DNA of 64,000 bases from Polytrichum commune. Lineage: Eukaryota > Streptophyta > Polytrichopsida > Polytrichales > Polytrichaceae. Shown here piece after piece: positions 35,001 to 45,375 of the stretch; positions within the stretch are counted from its first letter, which is position 1; each line of letters begins with the position of its first letter. The translations under genes and the position numbers were made by a program. Below the pieces are notes generated by a model. That model was not told the DNA's origin and did not search any database. It saw only the letters and a list, made by a program, of their open reading frames with translations. The stretch is taken from the NCBI GenBank assembly GCA_950295325.1, contig OX485805.1:25533501-25597500 (forward strand). Reading direction: 5' to 3'.

Positions 35001-36480
35001 TCCCATCAAATTCTCCATCCATTTCGTTACACATCATCTTGCAAATTTGAGTCTTTCCCATTCCGCCCACACCATACAAGCCAATCACACGAACGTGTGG
35101 ATACTTAGTTGAATTTGGAGTGTTTCCAAAATGGTCTCGTATAACCTATGGAAGTCACATCATAATTAATATCCACCAAATTAGAACTCCATGTTAGTTT
35201 GAAGGGCTTAAACTAGAAGCATTTTAGTGACATTGAGTTATTGTGCTCACAATGAAAAGAAACAACAAATGCAATCCATACAAAATTTAGTTAGTCGTTC
35301 CAAAACTTGGTATTTATCATATTACATTGAACAATCAAATTCTTGTTGAAGACCAACATCATGATTAAAGATCATGAATTACGCTCCAATATTGTTGCAA
35401 AGTCAAGAGTGATTGATCCAAATTATAGCATTGAGACGTCATACATCATCCACTCATCGGAAGGTCAACTTACAAACTTAGAATATTTGAAATAACATTT
35501 TCCAGCCAATCCCCAAAAAATAAGTGTTCCAAATGAAAAAAAGTACATGCATGGAATGATTGAGAAAATAATGCATCCATTTATTATATGTTTTGTGTTG
35601 ATAGCCGCTTTAAGTTCATCTTATTCAAATAAATCACATGAATTTTGAGCTTATAATCATTATAGCTTGAATTTGGAACTTACATGTACAGCAATACTTG
35701 AGGTCTAACTAACAAATTATGGCTGACATGGATCAACCAAGAATCAACCTTTGAAAATATCATCAATTATATTACCTGGCATAGTTTTGAACGCCCTTGA
35801 ACATGTGATTCATCGTATTTAATGTCTGATGGAATTGACTTGCAGATACTTGAAACAATCTCTTTTCGGTAAGCAACAACATCTTTTGATTCTCGGTTAT
35901 ATACCAAACCACTGAAAGCACCAAACCACTTGAGACATTCTTTCCATTCACCCACTTTGATTCGATAATCTTTTTTGGCCATCGTCTCCCATTTCTTGAA
36001 CCATTTCTTTTGTCTACGCCTATCGGAAAATTCTCCCACATTGAGCCCAAAAAATAGAGGAACAATCTTCAAAGTCGGGTCTGTCTTAGTTGCTTGCATA
36101 AAGCCATTGAGTTCAATCATTGGCCACTTTGATGTAAAGTACTCCTCAGAAACCACCACCACCATCATTTTGCATTGTGCTACAGCAGCTTTGATAAGGT
36201 CTGGAAACCTCTCTCCCTTGGGCAAGCTTGAAGGTCGTTTGTCAAAAAATGGAAAGCGATGGCGGCTCTCGAGGTCCACACACAATTGCTCTACAAATTC
36301 CTCTTTTTGAGCTCCACTATGGCTCAAGAATATTTTATGTTGTTGGTGCAATATTGGGTCCTCATACTTGCGATCAATTGACCTCTCTTGAGCTCTAGTC
36401 TCCCTTCTCCGACATAGACTAAACAACCCAACTATGCAAATAGGGACTATAAAGAGACAAGCTCTATTTAAGTGATACAT
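32042..36480 (-). CDS. TIR-NB-LRR immune receptor with N-terminal membrane segment
   Basis: An intracellular immune receptor. I chose the ATG at 36480. Exon 1 (36480-35776) has a hydrophobic stretch at residues 7-23, followed by CRRR, then a TIR domain (KIFLSHSGAQK at 49-59; putative NADase glutamate E123 in KWPMIEL). Exon 2 (35145-34888) carries the P-loop GVGGMGKT (260-267). Exon 3 starts at 34611 and has Walker B FLTIDNVWDD, the RNBS-B-like GSWVIITSRLK, HPLSLIALG and LFMDLALF. The last exon ends at 32042 with an IHDLYLEFAK motif and about 10 leucine-rich repeats. Exons 1-3 join cleanly in phase with CCAG/GTAATA and ACAAG/GTATTT donors. The exon 3-to-LRR junction is unresolved. The strong GTATGT donor after 33973 needs a small bridging exon. 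A weaker donor after 33969 spliced to 33690 keeps one open frame of 1084 codons. A disabling frameshift there is not excluded. Confidence 0.85.
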
Positions 36481-37489
36481 TTTCAACAAGATTCGATTGA
36501 TCAACTCACATAGTTTTGCAAGGATCAAAGCTTAAAAAAGAGGCTTCCACAGCCATTCAAACATTGCAAACTGTGCTTGCTCTAGTGCATAGAGATTGCA
36601 AGGTAGGTTGCCCGGAACCTAAAAGGCAGAGAGAGATGGGTCCCCTCTGGAGCACTCTACCCAAGAGTGAATCAAAATAGACCAATATTTCTCAAAGACA
36701 ACCGTCACCTGCAATTAGCCACACTTTAAAACCATGCAGAAGATAAAACTTCACACTCACTGTTGACAGCTTCAAGAAAATTTTAGATATGGCATCAAAT
36801 TGCGAGCATACCAAGATACACTCAAGGTAAGCCAACATATACTAATGTAGTTTGGGAATGTCTGGAGCCGCCGAGACAAACACAACATATTCATGCAGCT
36901 TGAGGGGTACCTACGCTCTCGATTAAGGTTGTTCTAAGTCCTCATCAAAGGTCTTGATAGAACTAAGGACAGCCTGCGAAAGGAGAACACGAACGACTCC
37001 TCTACTGTTGGAATTTGATTTCTTTTACTGCGCAAGGAGGTTGTGACGAAATTTGTGATTGGGATGTGCAGCTCCCACACCATAGCCGTGTCTATAAATT
37101 CAAACTTTCAGTACTTGCCCTTTCACAAGGTACAACAAATGAAGTGTTACGCCGATCTCCATAGCCGGAGCCGATGGTAGATATATATTAGTGAAATAGG
37201 TTGTAAGGATAGAGTTCCAAACAATCAGAACACATTCTGCTCCAATTTGTCGGGAGCCCTAGGTTGATCGAGACTACATCATCAGCACTCGTACCCCTCC
37301 AAGGAACACGTACTTGGTTGCGCCTGTCTTCCCATCTCAAGCTTCTAAATTGACACTTACATGCTTAAGAAATGGAAATTGATTGTGCACATAAGAATGA
37401 TAACCAAGTACTATTGTTGTGGAACCTGGAATTTAACAAACTAACATCCCTCGCATACCATCCCGCAAGACTCTATTGCACTTTAATTA
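36481..37489. other. Upstream region of the TNL, no gene seen
   Basis: Non-coding by inspection. It should contain the TNL promoter and 5' UTR. No confident TATA box was chosen. Confidence 0.4.
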
Positions 37490-37772
37490 AAATATGGGCA
37501 AGTCAACACCATTATCCATGTGAACAATCTCAGCTTGAACATTGAAATTATCCACCAAGTAGAACCTCTCGTCCCTAGCATACACATCAGAAAAGGAAAT
37601 GGTTGGAGAGGGTGCTATATCTTGTATCCAACCCTTGAAATAATTACAATTGAAGATTGAGATTCGGTGACGAGCTTTGCAGGATTAAGGCTTCAGAAGA
37701 GACAAGGTGATAACCCCTCAGCCCTTCAGTAACTCCACCTAGCCCCCTATGCGACCCACTAGGTTGTTGAAT
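37490..37772. repeat. Duplicate of the TNL 3' flank (empty-site copy)
   Basis: Colinear with 29781-30070 and continuous with the LRR fragment that follows. It carries the unoccupied TGAAT target at 37768-37772. Confidence 0.85.
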
Positions 37773-37804
37773 TTCAGCCCTCTGTAACCAATCTTCGAAT
37801 TCAC

Positions 37805-38125
37805 CATCAGTACCTACCAATTTGGTCGTTGGTATAGGAATTAGCCACCAAATGTTTTCCACGTCTCAGATTCCAAAACCCTTTCCAACAAGGTAGCCGG
37901 CTATAGGAGGGTCATGAAGGTATTTCTCCTCCGATCCTGAGTTCTTCCATGTCTGTGAACCTTGGTATCTCTAAAATGGTGCGGAAAGATGGTAAATTAT
38001 CTTATGTCTCTTAAAGTCCAACCCGTAATTGGGAATGTGTCTACAAATGTAAACGTATGAGGGAGTCAACAATAATATTGGTTCCAACGCTTGCAATCCT
38101 TCAAGCATATGAATTCTCAAATTCC
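37805..38125 (-). pseudogene. Truncated 3' end of a TNL paralogue
   Basis: On the minus strand this matches the last ~320 bp of the TNL at 32042-32360: TTGGTCGTTGG, TTTTCCACGTCTC, GAAGGTATTTCTCCT, CTTATGTCTCTTAAAGTCCA and CCTTCAAGCATATGAAT occur in the same order. It contains small indels and stops and lacks the NB-ARC, the TIR and most LRRs. It is a decayed partial tandem duplicate head-to-tail with the functional-looking gene. Confidence 0.85.
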
Positions 38126-38204
38126 CAACCCCTGATTATTTTCCAACTCTACTTTTTGTAGAGATGTACAGCTCTTCAAATCCAAGTCTGAAGGGAGACA
38201 CGGA

Positions 38205-38910
38205 TCGATTAACAATCCTCACATCCCAACCTCCTACTACACTATTAATATTAGCCACACAAAAACTAAACTGTCGGTTATGGTCTTCGTGCACTCACAG
38301 TTTCCGTCGGTATTTCTCAAATGAAAACATCTCACATTCTAACTTGTAACATGATAGAAAACATATCAACACTTTCAAGTTGCTCTGACCGACTCTTCCC
38401 TAGTCTCACTTGTCTGGACAGATCTCTTTTCCGAACATGGCAACTCGAGTCACCCATCACACTCAGATGCTTGAGAAATGAAAGGTGATTGTGCATATAA
38501 GAACGATAACCAAGTTCTACTCTTGTGGAAACTGGAACTTAAGAGACTTACCTTACTTACAGGTCAGATCTGGTGCAGATGCATGAAGAAAGTGACAGAT
38601 AGAAGCCGCCCACCAATATCAATTGCTACCAAAATCACCCAACTTGGACAATCGATTAACATCGCTCGCATCCCAACCTCCTGGTACACTCTTACTATTA
38701 GCCAAGCACAAAAACTAAACTGTTGGTACAGGTCTTCGTGCACTCACGCTTCCCGTCAGTATCTCTCGGCGCTTACAGATGAAAACTTCTCACATTCTAA
38801 CCTGTATACATGACAGAACACAGATAAATACTTTCAAGTTGCTCTAACGGATTCTTCCCTAGTCTCACTTGTCAGGACACGTCTCTTTTCTGAATATGGC
38901 AGTTATCTCC
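38205..38910. repeat. Tandem duplication, two ~230-bp homologous blocks
   Basis: 38205-38435 and 38653-38905 share GATTAACAT/ATC, CATCCCAACCTCCT, GGTCTTCGTGCACTCAC, CTTTCAAGTTGCTCT and CCCTAGTCTCACTTGTC in order. A related block (GATTGTGCACATAAGAATGA) at 37380-37430 recurs at 38485-38530, so the duplication unit is larger and partly decayed. Non-coding. Confidence 0.75.
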
Positions 38911-39123
38911 AACTGAAGGTTAATACTCAACATCCGTCGTCCACATAGGAGCCGCAAGCATCCAAAGCCTGTAGGAAGAGAATTCGGCACTAGCTTAAGT
39001 TAGATTTGAGTACCATGCAAGGCTTCTCCGAAATCGTACTCCTACACACAGACAGAAGAGTACCCAACTGGAAGGCTTCACTGATCCGGGGGCCATTTAA
39101 CCTCTCTCCACGAGCCTTCAACA

Positions 39124-39660
39124 GTGTTTAGGGTTAGGGTTTGCCGTAGTGCGTGGCCGACAATCTTCGACCTCTTACGGCAATCTTGCGGGCGTGGTTA
39201 CGATTCCTGCTGGTGGGGTAGAAGGAGTGGTGGGGTTTGTTCCTCAAAGAATTTGAATCAAACTTTTGTTGGGTTTGCATTGTGTTGCAGCAGATTGGGA
39301 GAGGTTTTATGTAATTTACTATGGGGGAAAGGGAGGGAGGTGGAAAGAATTTTGAAATTGGTGGGGGAGTTCTGGCCTTCAGGGTACTTCTTCCGATCCT
39401 GAGAGAGCTGGGAAATTCTTATTTAATTTTTCTCGTCAGTGCAATTTTTTGTGAGTGGCGAAAATGCTCCGAAGTGCCAGAAGTGGCGGTGTTGAGGATG
39501 GTCAGTTCAATGGCATTGCAAGAAGGTGTGCGCAGCTCACATGTATGGCGGCAGCCTATGGTGATCGTCACGTTTGTGAGTGTTCCCCTCAAAGATGCAC
39601 AGGAGGGAAGATTTGAGAATTCGCTTCTCAAGCCTGTGGAGCAAGTTCAGAACAATAGGT
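39124..39660 (+). other. Coding-like stretch starting with a telo-box, no product recognised
   Basis: Opens with GTTTAGGGTTAGGGTTT, a plant telo-box motif often found in 5' regions of housekeeping genes, and is GC-richer than its surroundings. One frame ends ...LKDAQEGRFENSLLKP just before AATAG/GTAAAT, which would be a good splice donor at 39659. A 50-codon frame starts at ATG 39465. I recognise no domain. This may be a decayed or very short first exon. Confidence 0.25.
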
Positions 39661-40022
39661 AAATATTGATAATTACACAGCAAGTGATCAAAGATCTGAG
39701 GGTTGTAAGTTCACAATAATACTCCCTTTTGTCCCCGGACTGGTTTGTGCAATTTACAGTACATTCATATTCTGAGTGTCCAAGATGGCTAATTAGGGAC
39801 AAACCAGGGACACAGCTTATTGCGCACATCAAAAAAATGTACAACCCTGTCACACCTGTTTTAAAACAATGAGGAACAAACTATCATAAGATTCAGAAAT
39901 AGTTTGTTTGATGAGTATGTTTTGACTGCAAACATTGACATATATATGCAATCTTCACCCATATAGATACAGTGGAATGAAATAGAATGTAAGAAAGTTC
40001 ACAAATAACATGTCATTAGAGT

Positions 40023-40745
40023 GTTAGCTCCTTCCTGAGTGTTTCGTGTGTCAAGTTCCTTATGTGCTGGTACCTAGAATTTGTTAATTGTTCATATTTG
40101 CACTCGAATCACGACTTTGCGCGTCTCACTTCTCTGGAGCTCTTAGGGAAGTAGGTAAATGTGAGGAACCACTTTGCTGATGTGTTAGGACTTCCATCTA
40201 CTTGCTGTCAATCATTCCAGTGAACAGTGTTCTGTTATGGAGCTTGACAACAAAAGCACTTCCTTAGATTTATTTCCAGCAATTGTTAGCTCCTTGAGTG
40301 TTTCGTGTGTCAAGCTCCTTATTCATCTGTTAATTGTTCACATTGTGCACTCGAAATGCCAGTTTGTGTGTTCCACTTCTCTGTGGACCACTTAGGGGGG
40401 TAGGTAAATGTGAGAAACCACGTTGCTGATGTGTTAGGAGTTCCATCTATCTGCTGTCAATCAATCCAATGAATTGTGGTGTAATGTTGTGGAGCTTGAC
40501 AAAGAGAGGACTTCATTAGATTTTTCTCCACCAAATTTTAGTTCCTGCCTGAGTGTCTCATGTGTCAAGCTCCTTATGTATCTGTGAATTGTTCAAATTT
40601 GCACCAGAATTGCCAAATTGCGTGCCCCACGTCTCTGCTAAGCTCTTAGGGAGCTAGGTATGTGAGGAACCACTGATTGATGTGTTGTGATTATTTCCAT
40701 TTTATCTGCTGTCAATCAATCCAATGAATGGTTGTGGTATGAATG
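40023..40745. repeat. Three-copy tandem repeat, ~255-262 bp units
   Basis: Units start near 40023, 40285 and 40538. Each contains GAGTGTTTCGTGTGTCAAG (or a variant), a CACTTCTCTG-like block, TAGGTAAATGTGAG, GATGTGTTAGGA and CTGCTGTCAATCAATCCA. The third unit is shortened. Non-coding. Confidence 0.85.
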
Positions 40746-40769
40746 GACACAGAGCAAAGATGATCGATG

Positions 40770-40965
40770 GAGATGGCAGCGACTTCTACTTAGACGGCCA
40801 TCAAGTTGTCAGCGATGCAGACGAGGAATGACACATACGTAACGCCTGCGATGATGGTGTTGATGATATCAATCCCCAGATGCTGCTTCTTGACATTCTT
40901 CACGTGCCACCAGCATTGGCACAGAAACCCAAATCAAAAACAAAAACAGCATTTCTTACTTGTAG
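40770..40965 (-). other. Possible exon of a small membrane protein
   Basis: On the minus strand one frame reads CWWHVKNVKKQHLGIDIINT then IIAGVTYVSFLVCIADN and stops. It is hydrophobic, with faint similarity to the DUF599 family (an INTIIAG.TYVS-like stretch where DUF599 has RN.IMA.T). No start or flanking exon was found, so it could be a decayed exon or chance. Confidence 0.2.
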
Positions 40966-41210
40966 CTAAACTTCTTGGATTTTTTTGTATGTAGTGTAAT
41001 TACAGTGAAAACTATCTGGTCACAACCATGTGTGGTAGGTAAATGCTTGTATAAACTTGACATGATGCCCAGTGTTGCTGAGCCCATCATGAAAGCCACA
41101 ATCCTAGGCTCCATGTAAATACTTTCGGAGCACTTGGTGATATCACAAGTTATTTTGTAAATACTGCAATAGAGTGGAGACATCTCACGTGTTTACGAGC
41201 TGCTCACGGT

Positions 41211-41757
41211 GTGCTGATTTCAATGCACATCAATTTACAAGGTTCAAAGTTTGATGCATTTTTAATAACATGGCTTGATAACAATCTTTGATAACAAGAA
41301 TATTCATATGAGCTTCAAAAATCATAAGGAAATTTAGCTACAGTCTCAATTTCGGTTTGTTAATCATCTCGTACCAAACATGTATTTCATATCCTGCGGA
41401 AAATGGGAGAGCTTTAGAGCAACCATTTGAGACCCATTACTGTTAAGTATGTTGCGCAATTCGGGAATCGAAAGTTCACAGGTTTCTCTCCAGGACATGA
41501 ATAATTAGAGCTTTCTCTTCGAACTAATTGATCAGTAATTGGTCTCATGTTCTAGCATTTGATCTTCATGATATTCCGATTGCAGGCCACCAGGTTTCCC
41601 AAAGACCTTTCTTGCTCACACTGGTCAGGTACGAAGAGAGGTATTTGGGAATATGTAGAGTGATGCTTACAATGTCAAGCATCAAAGATTGTTGCATCCA
41701 CTTCAGATGTCTAACTCAAAATTTGAATTGATTAGTATGGGTTTTCTTGTGAGTCTT
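41211..41757. other. Intergenic, nothing recognised
   Basis: AT-rich with no gene-like frame. It may include worn retroelement sequence upstream of the integrase relic. Confidence 0.4.
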
Positions 41758-42065
41758 CTCAATTTGGTTACAAGAGTGTCTTTGTGGTTGTCGATTGACC
41801 AAGAAAGATAGCACATTTCATTCCTCCGGTTACCATTGTGATTACTTCTAGTGTGGTTTATGTGTTCAAGAGGAATGTTTTTTGTGATTTGTGCATTACC
41901 ATTTGAAATTTTGAGCGATCATGATTCGAAGTTTCTTTTGATGAATTTTGGACCACAATCTTCAAGATATGTGGAACCAAAATTAAATTAAGGGCGGCTT
42001 ATCATCCCGAGACAAATGGTCAAACATATTGAACATTTACAACCATTGAAGACATGATTTTGGAT
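41758..42065 (+). pseudogene. Degenerate Ty3/gypsy integrase fragment
   Basis: In one frame, with several stops, it reads SVFVVVD, KIAHFIPPVT, FDEFWTTIFKICGTKIKL, RAAYHPETNGQT and TIEDMI. These are the landmarks of the integrase catalytic core in their normal order. It is much older than the chromovirus at 22338-28683. No LTRs are recognisable around it. Confidence 0.8.
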
Positions 42066-43056
42066 GTCCGTTGGTAAGGGACAGCAATGTTGGGGAAAAT
42101 GGTTCGGACAAATGGTTATATCCATGTGAATATGGGTACTCAAAGGTCGCATAGTAGTATTAGTTGTAGTCCATTTTTTTTCTTTATGTAGACATGAATG
42201 TAGGACTCCAATTTCTATTCCAATGCCTAACTTTTGGCAAGTTTTGAAAGGGCCAATTGCAGCATTTGATTTGATTTTTATTTTTATGTTTAAAAACCGG
42301 GGGGGGGGGTTTGGGGGTGGTATGTGTGAGGTGTACCTTAGTGGACCTTGATTCAAATTTTAAATGCTTAACAAGCCCGAATGTGCTAAAATGCACGATT
42401 TCTTTGTTTGTTCAGTCAACTGAATTTTATTAGAAGATTTGGGAATTTGATATGTTACATGTTGAAAGATTTTGTGGGAAAAACAATTATGTGAATAGAA
42501 CCTTTGGATTATTTTTTTTGGAGTTTAGACAAATAGGACATAGCTCCTTTGTTTGGGCAGTTCAAACCTAACTTTAGGTTGAACAATTGTTTTTTGAGGC
42601 CTAACCCATGTGCTCAAAATTCCTGATTGCAATCCGGCCAAAGAAACATAATTTTGTGCGCCATAGTCGTCTCAATATTGAATATTTTTGCTTCAAAATT
42701 TTGTCATTCGGAGCTCTGACATGGCTTTAAAAAAACTCACTTTCATGACACATTGTAATTTATGCCTTAAAATATCCCAACTGCAAAAACTTGAAGGACT
42801 AATGGTTTTTGAGCTATTCACCATTACAAGGGCAAACCATCCAATTGAATGTGAAATTGGAATGATAGATATGGAGAATTTTTTTTCTAAAGTTCATTAT
42901 GTCTCATGATGGGCTTCAAGGTGCCTTGGGGGCTTCCTATGGGTAGGCATTTAGGGGTTAAGAGATTGATTGATTAACTAAGGATACTTAACTTGATAGT
43001 CTTCATAATGATGACTAACCATACTTTGTTATATTGAGCATGTAAGCAAATGGTGA
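42066..43056. other. Intergenic, nothing recognised
   Basis: AT-rich and probably retroelement debris. There is a G-run at about 42299-42310. Confidence 0.4.
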
Positions 43057-43335
43057 CTAGAGTAAAACAACTCTAGAGAAAGAAATGGGTTAGACAACCC
43101 ATGAATGAATTGTGCACGAAAATTAAACAACTCTTGGTGGAAGATTTTTGCACTGGAGTTTAATAACTCCCAATGGAAATCTTTGTGTTGGAGTTAGACA
43201 ACTCCAATTGGAAGGTATGGAAGGAGTTAGACAAGTCCTAGCAGATGAAGGGCATTCATTGGAATTAGAAAAATCTCAATGGATGGATGATATAAGTTGT
43301 AATTAGACAGTTCCAACTTGAATAATATGCTTGAG
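43057..43335. repeat. Series of short hairpins with a shared loop
   Basis: At least five small inverted repeats spaced about 30-70 bp apart share a TAGACAA-like loop with different stems: CTAGAGT/ACTCTAG (43057-43076), TGGGTT/AACCCA (43086-43101), GGAGTT/AACTCC (43155-43170), TTGGAGTT/AACTCCAA (about 43187-43206), and an imperfect GGAGTT/AAGTCC at about 43223. No coding frame runs through them. Confidence 0.7.
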
Positions 43336-44519
43336 TTGAAAAATGGAAAATGGTTCTAGGAAGAGTAAAAATAGAAGCAAAGATAAAACCATGAACATAA
43401 AGTTTCCCTAGATTGGATATAGAAAGAACAAGTAATGCCTCTACCATACAAAGAAGCTCATGGGAGGAGAGAGGATCTTTTGTCTCTCCCCTATGTTTGG
43501 GTTTTTACAAGCTAACAATTAAACACAATATAGATGTTAAGTTGTGAAACTTTTGTAGATTACAAAATTTGAAAGTCACTATACTAATAATGTCTCATGT
43601 GCATTCATGATTGTCTTATTTTTGTGTGATAATAGAACGTGACGCCCATGAAACTTCCCCCCGCCGAGTTTGGGTTCTCATTCTTATTGAATCCCCACAT
43701 CCCTATATGCTTGAGCTTTATCATATCATATCTGCATTATTTATGGTATTTAGTGTCACATATTGCATAATAGTTTATGCCTACCATATTAGGAGGCGTA
43801 TGGCATGTTACAATAATGGCAAAGAACTTGGCAATTAGTGTAACCTCATGGTCCACTCAGCATTCTTGCAAATAATGGCAATAATGGCAAACAACTTACT
43901 AATATATTGGCATTAGTATGCTCAATAATTTTATGAAGCCTAATCCTTGGTTACAAAATGTCAACAAGTTGACTATAAGGGTAAACACATGACACTTATC
44001 ATAAGCTTGCTCAATAACATCTACCTCTTGCATACTCGAGCGTAAACACGTCACACTTGCTAGTAGTATACTCAATAAATTCTTTCTCTTGCATACTAAA
44101 AATATAGATTTATCATCTCAACACTCTGATGTGCTACACTAATTATCACACCATGGGTAATTATGCACTTAAAAGTATTACTTATGTTGATGACTAGCAC
44201 ACATGACAACACAAGACCTCTATGGACATCTAGTCTACAATGTTTGCCTAAAGTGTACATGACCCTAAACACCATAAAGGATGTATCATAATTGAGTTGG
44301 AATAAATCAATCATAAACCTATAGACAATACGTTTTTTGCTAGACCCCCGTATTCCAATGGCACAAACCCTAGGTTGTCATAATGGAGGCAACACTATCA
44401 TCACTCAAGCCTCAAGGTGCTTCAAAAGTGACTTGATATTATCTCTCATTCTTTCATTCATGCAGATGGGAGCTATAGGGGAGGGGGGCACATTAACCCT
44501 TCCCCTATGAACTTTTAGG
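43336..44519. other. Intergenic, nothing recognised
   Basis: AT-rich with short simple repeats such as AATAATGGCAA (43860-43900). No gene. Confidence 0.45.
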
Positions 44520-44559
44520 GGAAGGGGTTGAAGACAAGATCAAGGCCAGGGCCCGCATC

Positions 44560-44960
44560 GTGTGACCCTTGAGCAACCCCAGAAAATAAATTGAAACCTG
44601 ACTGAAAATTGTTGTCCATTCCGCCCAACTTCACCCAAAAATTTAATAACAATATTTTTGTTTTTTAAAAAAAAATCGTCCTTGAAGGTTGCCTTGTCCA
44701 TACAACCCATATCGAGTGCACCTCACTATCAAGGCTCAAGATCCAATACATATGTTCACTTCCACTTGGTAAATAAGCAACCGATTAGGATTTCATTCCC
44801 GAAGTGAAGTTGTCAACAAAGCATGTAATTTACTCTGAATGTTAAAAATATGAAGAAAACAAATCGTCAGTACCATTGAGATTGTAATTGTTTTCCACTT
44901 ACCATTTGAAAGGGCATTTGTCAATTGTCAGTTTTTGTATGAACCCTTGATGTATAAATA
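44560..44960. repeat. Diverged single arm of the palindromic repeat
   Basis: Matches the left arm of 59380-60652 in order: AAAATTGTTG, CCGCCCAACTTCA, TCCTTGAAGG, CACTTCCA, TAAATAAGCAACCGATTAGG-like, TTTCATTCCCGAAGTGAA and CATTTGAAAGGGCATTTGTCA. The partner arm is absent. Confidence 0.75.
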
Positions 44961-45375
44961 CACACATGGGCACCTCCTCATCCCTTCAACATCCACCCTC
45001 ATCCATTAATTACTTTATTCATCCATCCATCTTTTTTTTAAATAAACAAGAATAAAATGCTTTGAGTCGCCTTAAAATTTATACAATCCGTCCAAAAATA
45101 TCTCTCATCTTAGGAGCGCACGGCATTGATGGCACCTAAGCATAGAGCAACGATTTTTTTTGTTTGGACAATATATGGTTGTTAAGCGATTTGTCATGGG
45201 CAATGGCCACAAGTCCGCTTCGTTTGTCCACCAACAAGGACAAATAAATAAATAAATAAAACAAGGAGTATAAATGCCAATAGAGAGATTATGTACAATT
45301 TTTTGTGCTTGTCAAACTGGGGAGCCTTTTCAAGAATGTATATGTGACGTTGATGTACTGGTAACGGTCGTATCC

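Noticed and set aside
43057-43335. CRISPR-like array
   Set aside because: Units are hairpins of unequal spacing with variable stems and no constant repeat/spacer structure, in a plant nuclear context.
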